Shown here: positions 58,920 to 64,000 of the stretch, in pieces
Position numbering within the stretch: the stretch's first letter is position 1
How the letters are laid out: the number at the start of each line of letters is the position of its first letter
NCBI RefSeq assembly: GCF_036013525.1
Contig: NZ_CP107853.1
Coordinates: forward strand, 8,804,001-8,868,000
DNA: 64,000 nucleotides
From: Nonomuraea sp. NBC_00507
Lineage (GTDB): Bacteria > Actinomycetota > Actinomycetes > Streptosporangiales > Streptosporangiaceae
Direction of reading: 5' to 3'
Translations under genes and position numbers: made by a program
The notes under the pieces: generated by a model
The model's database searches: none
The model's input: the letters and a program-made list of their open reading frames with translations, nothing else
What the model was told of the DNA's origin: nothing

Positions 58920-59197
58920 GTGAGCAGCGGATATGCCGCCCCTCGGCCCGTTTCCGCCAGTTCACCGCGCCCCAGGTTGGGGCCGGGTTCGCGCGGGGTT
59001 GCCGTAACCGTGGCCCTCGCGGGTGTGGTGGGCATTGTGGGGACGGACGATGACAGGGTGAGCGCTGCGAGCGAACACCATGCGCAAGCCAGGTCGGGAA
59101 AGGCTGTCCACCAGATGCCGTCTGACGTGCAGTGCGGCATCGCTGGAGGCAGGACAGAGAATTCGCGAGACGGTGCTCGTAGCGGCGGCTTCGGGTG

Positions 59198-60112
59198 TCA
59201 ACCGGTGAGGTAGCCGCCCGACGCGTCGATGTCCGTGCCCAGCACGGCGGTCGCGTCGTCGGAGGCCAGCCACATCACCACCCTTGCCATCTCCTGTGGC
59301 CGTACGATCCGCTTGATCGGGTAGTCCTGCGCGATCTGCTCGTACGTCACCCCGAACGCCTTCGCCGCTCGCTCCAGCATCGGCGTGTCCACGGCGCCGG
59401 GGGCCAGCGCGTTGATCCGGATGTTCTTGTCGGCGTACTCCAGCGCGGCCACCTTCGTCAACGACGCCACGGCATGCTTGCTCGCGTTGTACGGCGAGAT
59501 CGTCGCGAACCCCACCTCGGCCGAGATCGAGGCGGTGTTGACGATGATCCCGGCGCCCTGCTGGAGCATGTGCGAGATCTCGTACTTCATCGCCAGGAAC
59601 ACCCCGGCCGCGTTCGTGCGCCAGACCTGCTCGAAGTCGTTCAGCGTCTGCTCGTGCAGCGGCGCCGCCTTCGGGCTCTCGATTCCGGCGTTGTTGAAGG
59701 CGATGTCGATGCGCCCGTACCGGCGTACGCAAGTGGCCACCAACGCCCGCACGTCATCTTCCTTCGACACGTCGGCCCGCATGTACGTTGCCTCACCGCC
59801 GAACTGCCGGATCTCCCGCTCGTGGCGGTGGCCGAGCTCCTCACGCCGCCCGCAGAAGAACACCTGCGCTCCGTGCCTGGCCAGCTCGTACGCGGTGGCC
59901 TGCCCGATGCCCGACGTGGCGCCGGTGATGAGCACCACCTTGCCGGCGAAGCGCCCTCGGGGGTCGGCCCTGCCGGTGGACGGGGCGGGCGGGTTCTGGG
60001 TGTTGGCCAGGGCGGGCGCTGCCGCGGAAACGACGCCGGCGGCCAGCGCCACCGCGCCCGTGGCGCCGGTCGTGAGGATCGCCCGCCGCGACGGCTGCGG
60101 CTGTTCGGTCAT
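59198..60112 (-). CDS. Tat-exported short-chain dehydrogenase/reductase
   Basis: A 304-residue SDR. The N-terminus carries a twin-arginine signal (SRRAILTTGATG, then a hydrophobic stretch ending APALA at about 37), unusual for a dinucleotide-dependent enzyme. Classical SDR motifs follow: the TGATSGIG cofactor loop, FNNAGIE, and the catalytic Ser with Y-x-x-x-K in SPYNASKHAVAS. VLGTDIDASGGYLTG ends the protein. GGAGAG precedes the ATG at 60112. If the signal works, the enzyme acts outside the cell or is exported with its cofactor bound. Confidence 0.9.
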   Translation of the reverse strand: MTEQPQPSRRAILTTGATGAVALAAGVVSAAAPALANTQNPPAPSTGRADPRGRFAGKVVLITGATSGIGQATAYELARHGAQVFFCGRREELGHRHEREIRQFGGEATYMRADVSKEDDVRALVATCVRRYGRIDIAFNNAGIESPKAAPLHEQTLNDFEQVWRTNAAGVFLAMKYEISHMLQQGAGIIVNTASISAEVGFATISPYNASKHAVASLTKVAALEYADKNIRINALAPGAVDTPMLERAAKAFGVTYEQIAQDYPIKRIVRPQEMARVVMWLASDDATAVLGTDIDASGGYLTG

Positions 60113-60396
60113 GACGTCTCTCCGCTTCGTGGGAATGGGATCGATCATCATGCTCGCCGGTGGACCACCTTATGGTCCAATACCTGTGGTTATAACCATC
60201 GGTTATCGCCCGTCGACGAGCGGCCGCCTGCTGTCACCGCCCGAGCCATCCCGCTGGCGCGTCAGCACCATGGCCGCCCCACCGCCGCCCATGTCGCTGA
60301 TCCACTGCATCATCGATGACATCAGTGACAGGTCCTTATTGCCGGTCGGGGTCACGCTGTGGGTGCTGGCCTGGCTGGCGCTGCGCCGGGTCCTCA

Positions 60397-60576
60397 ATGC
60401 CACCGCTCTGGGAGTACGACGTGGCCGGGCTCATCTGGTACTACGGTCCGTCGTTGCTCGTCATCGCCGCCACCTGGTCGGGGTTGCGGCAGGCCCGGGA
60501 CATGAGCGAACGTCGAGACGCCGCCTCCGGCAGTGGCCGCGCTCGCGCAGGAACCCAAGCCCACGCGGGAGCCTGA
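60397..60576 (+). CDS. Small predicted membrane protein upstream of the SMI1 gene
   Basis: A possible 59-residue protein with one membrane helix (VAGLIWYYGPSLLVIAATW) and a charged tail. The stop is one base before the SMI1-type ATG, which suggests an operon. No ribosome site is clear and the frame is open further upstream, so the start is uncertain. No family was recognised. The rest of the 60113-60396 gap shows no gene. Confidence 0.45.
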   Translation: MPPLWEYDVAGLIWYYGPSLLVIAATWSGLRQARDMSERRDAASGSGRARAGTQAHAGA

Positions 60577-60577
60577 G

Positions 60578-61420
60578 ATGGAAAGCATGGGGTGCCGTCC
60601 CAGGCAGCGCCGGCCCGTGGTCCGCCGGCCGAACCGCCAGGTCACCGCCCGCGTGAACGCGGCCTGGACACGCCTTGACCGATGGCTGGCCAAGAACGCG
60701 CCACGCACCTACGAGGAGCTCAATCCGCCTACCACGCTCAGGGATATCGCCAATGCCGAGGCCACGATGGGCGTGACCTTCCCCGATGATCTGAAAGCGT
60801 CGCTGCTGCGCCACAACGGCGCGGAGTTCGGCAAGGGGTCGTTCTTCTTCGTCTACCGCCTGACCCCGGTCGAGGAGATCGTGTGGGACTGGAAGATCAG
60901 CTGCGACGTGTCCGAGGACGTGATGCCGTCGGGCTCCAAAGAGCCTCAGGGGTACGTCGACCCCGAAGGGTTCTGGTGGCACGGCAGCGCCATCCCGTTC
61001 GCGATGGACGGCGGCGGCGACAACCTGGTGCTCGACGGCAAGGGCCGAGTCGGCAGCTTCTTCCACGAGGAAGGCCTGACCTTCACCGGCAGCTGGGCCT
61101 GGCCGTCCTACGCGGACTTCCTCGACGACGTCGCGCACGCGCTGGAGCGTGGGGAACCGCTCCGTGACTCGCCTCACAGCGTCACACCGGAGGGCGACCC
61201 GCCGAGCTGCGTCAGGGCAGTTGCCGCAGGCCGGCGGCGGAGAGCAGATAGGCCGGGGCCACGGTGGCGGCATCCGCGGTCAGTAGCTCGACCACGGCGG
61301 CGCCGGCGCCCTCGGGGGTCAGCGGCTCTCCCAGCTCCCGGACGTACTCCTCTTCGGGCACGCCGGCACGCGCCGCGTACGCCTGCACGGCGGGCCGGCC
61401 CAGTGCGGTCAGCGGCGTGA
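60578..61420 (+). CDS. SMI1/KNR4-family protein with C-terminal read-through
   Basis: A 280-residue frame. Residues about 45-195 show the SMI1/KNR4 fold: LRDIANAEATMGVTFPDDLK, LLRHNGAEF, then IPFAMDGGGDNLVLDG and WPSYADFLDDVAHALE. In bacteria these proteins often act as immunity proteins. ATG at 60578 follows GGGAGC. The fold ends near 61165, but the frame stays open to 61420 with arginine/proline-rich sequence that is the shadow of the opposite gene, overlapping it by 209 bases. The natural stop was probably lost by mutation, or the overlap is tolerated. Confidence 0.8.
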   Translation: MESMGCRPRQRRPVVRRPNRQVTARVNAAWTRLDRWLAKNAPRTYEELNPPTTLRDIANAEATMGVTFPDDLKASLLRHNGAEFGKGSFFFVYRLTPVEEIVWDWKISCDVSEDVMPSGSKEPQGYVDPEGFWWHGSAIPFAMDGGGDNLVLDGKGRVGSFFHEEGLTFTGSWAWPSYADFLDDVAHALERGEPLRDSPHSVTPEGDPPSCVRAVAAGRRRRADRPGPRWRHPRSVARPRRRRRPRGSAALPAPGRTPLRARRHAPRTPARRAGPVRSAA

Positions 61421-61943
61421 GCCGGGGCAGCACGGCGGTGAAGGTGATGGCGAGGCCGGCACGCTCGGCCTCGTCCCGCGCGTATGCGGTCATCAGACGC
61501 TGAGTGGCCTTGGCTCCGGCGTACCCGCCGCTGAGCGGCGACCCGGCCAGCGCGGCACCACTGCTGACCACGACCACCCGACTGCCGGGGCTCAAGGGCC
61601 GGAGCAGGGCCTCGCGCAACCAGTGGAACGCGATCTGGACGTCGGCGTGCCAGTTGACCGAGAACGTCTCCCACGTCTGCTCGTGCAGCGGACGTATGAG
61701 CGGGCCGGCGCCGGCCACCAGGACGACGGCGGCCGGTTCATAGCGGTCGAGGAGACGCTTGGCCGTCGCGGCGTCGGCGGCGTCCGCGACCTCGGTTCGG
61801 ATGTCCGAACGGGCGGGAAGGTGATCGTACCGGCTGAGCGCGATCACCGGGGAGCCGACGTCGGCGATCGCGCCGGCGATCCCGCGTCCCAGCCCTCGGC
61901 TCGCGCCGACAACAAGAGTGGTCTTACCCGACAAGTCGCTCAC
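61212..61943 (-). CDS. Short-chain dehydrogenase/reductase
   Basis: A 243-residue SDR: the cofactor loop is VVGASRGLGRGI and VLVAGAGPL stands in place of NNAG. The catalytic Ser is in VVVVSSGAAL and the Tyr/Lys pair in GGYAGAKATQRL. GTG at 61943 follows AAGGAGG. It lies 34 bases after a second SDR gene on the same strand, and together they diverge from the ECF sigma gene. The substrate is unknown. Confidence 0.9.
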   Translation of the reverse strand: MSDLSGKTTLVVGASRGLGRGIAGAIADVGSPVIALSRYDHLPARSDIRTEVADAADAATAKRLLDRYEPAAVVLVAGAGPLIRPLHEQTWETFSVNWHADVQIAFHWLREALLRPLSPGSRVVVVSSGAALAGSPLSGGYAGAKATQRLMTAYARDEAERAGLAITFTAVLPRLTPLTALGRPAVQAYAARAGVPEEEYVRELGEPLTPEGAGAAVVELLTADAATVAPAYLLSAAGLRQLP

Positions 61944-61977
61944 GATGCTTCGTCCTCCTTTTCCTGTGTGGTCGTGA

Positions 61978-62700
61978 TCAGCGCGGAGACTCGAGCAACG
62001 CGGCGTTCTCGCGCTCGAGCGCCTTGACCGCGCCGACGGGCCAGCTCGGCGCCAGAGACGCCGACATGGGGTCAGGGAAGATCTCCTCCTCGCCGCCGGC
62101 CACGCCGTCGAAGATCGCCTGTGCCACCGACTCCGGAGCGGCCTTCGGTACGTCGAAGCCGCGGGACATCTCGGTGTCGAAGGGTCCTGCCAGCACGGCG
62201 TGCACCCGGACACCCCGCGAAGCGAGCAATGCGCGCAGGGACTGGGTGAGCGAGAACGCCGCGGCCTTGGAGATCGAGTACGCGGGGGTCAGCGGCAGGG
62301 ATGCGAGGGCCGCGAGCGACAACACGTTGGCGACGGCGCCGCGCGAGCGGGTCAATTGCGGCAGGAACGCCTGGGTGACGGCGTACGGGCCGAAGAGGTT
62401 GACCGCCAAGTGCCGCTCCAGCACCGCCCGGTCACCGAGGTCGTCGTAGGCCGCCAGCCCGGCGTTGTTGACCAGGACGTCGAGCGCATCGACGCGTTCG
62501 GCGGCCGCCTGGATCTGCGCGCCGTCGGTCACGTCGAGCATCAGTGGGGTGACGCGTCCGTCGGGATGGGGCGAGGGCTGCCGCATCCCGGCGTAGACCC
62601 GCGCGGCGCCTCTGCGCAAGGCCTCATCGACCAGCGCGCGTCCGAGGCCTCGGTTGGCGCCGGTCACGAGGACGGTCCTGTTCGCGATGGTGTTCGACAT
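61978..62700 (-). CDS. Short-chain dehydrogenase/reductase (first of tandem pair)
   Basis: A 240-residue SDR with the TGANRGLGRAL cofactor loop, LVNNAGLAAY, and the Tyr/Lys pair in PAYSISKAAAFS. ATG at 62700 follows GGAG. It is divergent from the ECF sigma factor gene with a 147-base shared region. Co-regulation by that sigma factor is plausible because related sigma factors are linked with oxidoreductase genes. Confidence 0.9.
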   Translation of the reverse strand: MSNTIANRTVLVTGANRGLGRALVDEALRRGAARVYAGMRQPSPHPDGRVTPLMLDVTDGAQIQAAAERVDALDVLVNNAGLAAYDDLGDRAVLERHLAVNLFGPYAVTQAFLPQLTRSRGAVANVLSLAALASLPLTPAYSISKAAAFSLTQSLRALLASRGVRVHAVLAGPFDTEMSRGFDVPKAAPESVAQAIFDGVAGGEEEIFPDPMSASLAPSWPVGAVKALERENAALLESPR

Positions 62701-62847
62701 GATGGGGTTCTCCGTTCGGTTCTGACGGTGCGGGCTTGCACCACAGACAGACACTGCGGGCCGGCGGAAACTGGGCGGGCCCGTGGCGACCAGTTCAGGC
62801 GGCCGGCGGTGTCGGTACCGAGCGGAGAATGACGACGGAGGTGATCC

Positions 62848-63900
62848 ATGTCGGCCGAACTGCTCCAGCGGGCACGGGAGGGTGACCATGACGCGTTCAC
62901 GGCGCTGATCGAGCCACATCGCGGCGAGCTGCAGGCGCACTGCTACCGCATGCTCGGGTCGTTGCAGGACGCCGAGGACGCGCTGCAGGACGCGTTGCTC
63001 TCGGCGTGGGCCGGCCTGGGCGGGTTCGAAGGGCGATCGTCCATCCGCACGTGGCTGTTTCGCATCGTCACCAACCGGTGCCTCAACGTGCTGCGGACGT
63101 CAGGGCGCCGGCGGGTGGCGGCTGCGCAGCCCGCGATTTCACCGCCGGAGCCTTCCAGGATGGGCGAGGTGCTGTGGCTGCAGCCGTATCCGGATGTCCT
63201 GCTCGACGGCCTGCCCGATCAGGCGCCGGGACCTGAGGCACGGTACGAGTCCCGCGAGGCGATCTCGCTGGCGTTCGTGACCGCCGTTCAACTGCTGCCG
63301 CCGAACCAGCGCGCGGTGTTGCTCCTGCGTGACGTGCTCGGCTACCGGGCGAGCGAGGCCGCCGAGCTGCTCGGACTGACCGAGGATGCCGTCACCAGTG
63401 CGCTCAAGCGCGCCCGGGCGACTATGGACGCGGCCCGCGCCCCCGAGCGGCCGTCACCGCCACCCGCCGGTGGGCCGGAGGAGCAGGCGCTGGTGGACCG
63501 CTTCGTCACGGCCTTCACCGAGCACGACGTGGATGCGCTCATCGCGTTGATGACCGATGACGTGTGGGTGCGGATGCCGCCCCTGCCCTTCGAGTACCGG
63601 GGCACCGAGGCGGTCCACCGGTTCTTCACCGCGATCGACGCGCACCGGCGAGGGATCGCCAGGATGGTGCCGGTCCGGGCGAACGGCCAGCCTGCGTGGG
63701 GCGAGTACGTCCGCGACCCGGTGACCGGTGCCCTGCGCGTCACGGGGGTCCTCGTGGCAGGCTTCGCCGGCGACCGGATCTGCGAGCTCACGCATTTCGA
63801 GACGACGATCGCAGCGCACCTCGGCCTGCCCCGGACACTCGACCAGGACTCCGGCCTTCGCGGCTCGAGTGCCGATCCCGGCGGACGCGCCGCACTGTGA
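62848..63900 (+). CDS. ECF sigma factor with C-terminal SnoaL-like domain (SigG/SigX5 type)
   Basis: A 350-residue sigma factor. Region 2 is visible in LQAHCYRMLGSLQDAEDALQ and WLFRIVTNRCLNVL. Region 4 is in LPPNQRAVLLLRDVLGY and AAELLGLTEDAVTSALKR. The last about 120 residues form a SnoaL/NTF2-like domain (RFVTAFTEHDVDALIALMTD). The build matches the SigG/TIGR02960 group, where the extra domain adjusts activity instead of an anti-sigma factor. The ribosome site GGAGGTGATCC is fully complementary to the 16S tail. No anti-sigma gene is adjacent. Confidence 0.92.
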   Translation: MSAELLQRAREGDHDAFTALIEPHRGELQAHCYRMLGSLQDAEDALQDALLSAWAGLGGFEGRSSIRTWLFRIVTNRCLNVLRTSGRRRVAAAQPAISPPEPSRMGEVLWLQPYPDVLLDGLPDQAPGPEARYESREAISLAFVTAVQLLPPNQRAVLLLRDVLGYRASEAAELLGLTEDAVTSALKRARATMDAARAPERPSPPPAGGPEEQALVDRFVTAFTEHDVDALIALMTDDVWVRMPPLPFEYRGTEAVHRFFTAIDAHRRGIARMVPVRANGQPAWGEYVRDPVTGALRVTGVLVAGFAGDRICELTHFETTIAAHLGLPRTLDQDSGLRGSSADPGGRAAL

Positions 63901-63946
63901 AAACGTCATACGATCCGTCCCGGAAAGGCAGGTGATCGAGGACAGA

Positions 63947-64000
63947 TGCGAGCGCCCGGCGCCCCGTTGTGGGGAGTGACCCCCGAGCAGGCCGCGACGC
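63947..64000 (+). CDS. Start of a gene running off the window
   Basis: An ATG at 63947 with GAGGA upstream opens a frame that is still open at the window end (MRAPGAPLWGVTPEQAA). It is 46 bases after the sigma factor and could be co-transcribed. Too short to identify. Confidence 0.4.

Overview
The window is GC-rich, with genes full of G/C-ending codons, frequent GTG starts and many 4-base start/stop overlaps. It carries an Lsr2 nucleoid protein, a CtpI-type double-length P-type ATPase, a CGNR zinc-finger protein, a DinB-like protein, a PadR regulator and a BlaC-like beta-lactamase. This points to a filamentous actinomycete, probably Streptosporangiales (Nonomuraea- or Streptosporangium-like). 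The assignment rests on gene content only.

Left part (1-34 kb), mostly chromosomal-type genes. 1-7947: a tightly overlapping operon for an NRPS-independent hydroxamate-type siderophore (end of a PLP decarboxylase, two IucA/IucC synthetases around an N-monooxygenase and an MFS exporter, then a glutamine-synthetase-like ligase). 8032-20305: two secreted pectin-degrading enzymes (a PL11 rhamnogalacturonan lyase and a CBM-PL3 pectate lyase) that share a LacI-type operator although about 8 kb apart. Between them lie a CGNR regulator, a DinB-like protein with an aminotransferase, lsr2 and the P-type ATPase. 20338-27930: an ArsR/MFS divergent pair, then a stress-type block (two CBS proteins, an Aquifex-type aconitase, a BON/SRPBCC protein). 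27112-29400: a minus-strand DoxX / radical SAM / AhpD-like operon. 29503-32797: a PhnD-PhnC-PhnE-type ABC importer coupled to a methyltransferase. Next come a 20-residue peptide gene with a perfect Shine-Dalgarno sequence and a GCS2 carboxylate-amine ligase.

Middle part (34.3-47.1 kb), an accessory island read entirely on the minus strand. From upstream to downstream: an AAA ATPase with a C-terminal nuclease-like domain; a membrane Ser/Thr kinase with an extracellular NPCBM-like domain; a 1486-residue SF1 helicase ending in a PD-(D/E)XK nuclease, overlapping an AbiJ/HEPN-type gene; then a four-gene operon of a glutamine-rich repeat protein, a small helical protein, a stand-alone I9-like propeptide/inhibitor and a cytoplasmic-type subtilisin. 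The last operon is the best candidate for an undescribed system, and its position beside a helicase-nuclease/HEPN pair suggests a conflict or defence role.

Right part (47.1-64 kb). A graveyard of gene fragments (acyl-CoA dehydrogenase, IS1634-type transposase, citrate synthase, another transposase, DNA adenine methylase, APH phosphotransferase, MFS, resolvase) is interspersed with intact small-metabolism and regulatory genes. These include an SRPBCC/SgcJ pair, PadR with its NAD(P)-binding target, a chimeric RraA-like/metallo-beta-lactamase-fold gene facing a LysR regulator, a serine hydrolase, hemerythrin, an MFS transporter, a lipoprotein class A beta-lactamase, three SDRs, an SMI1 protein and an ECF sigma factor with a SnoaL-like tail. 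No tRNA, rRNA or CRISPR array was seen.
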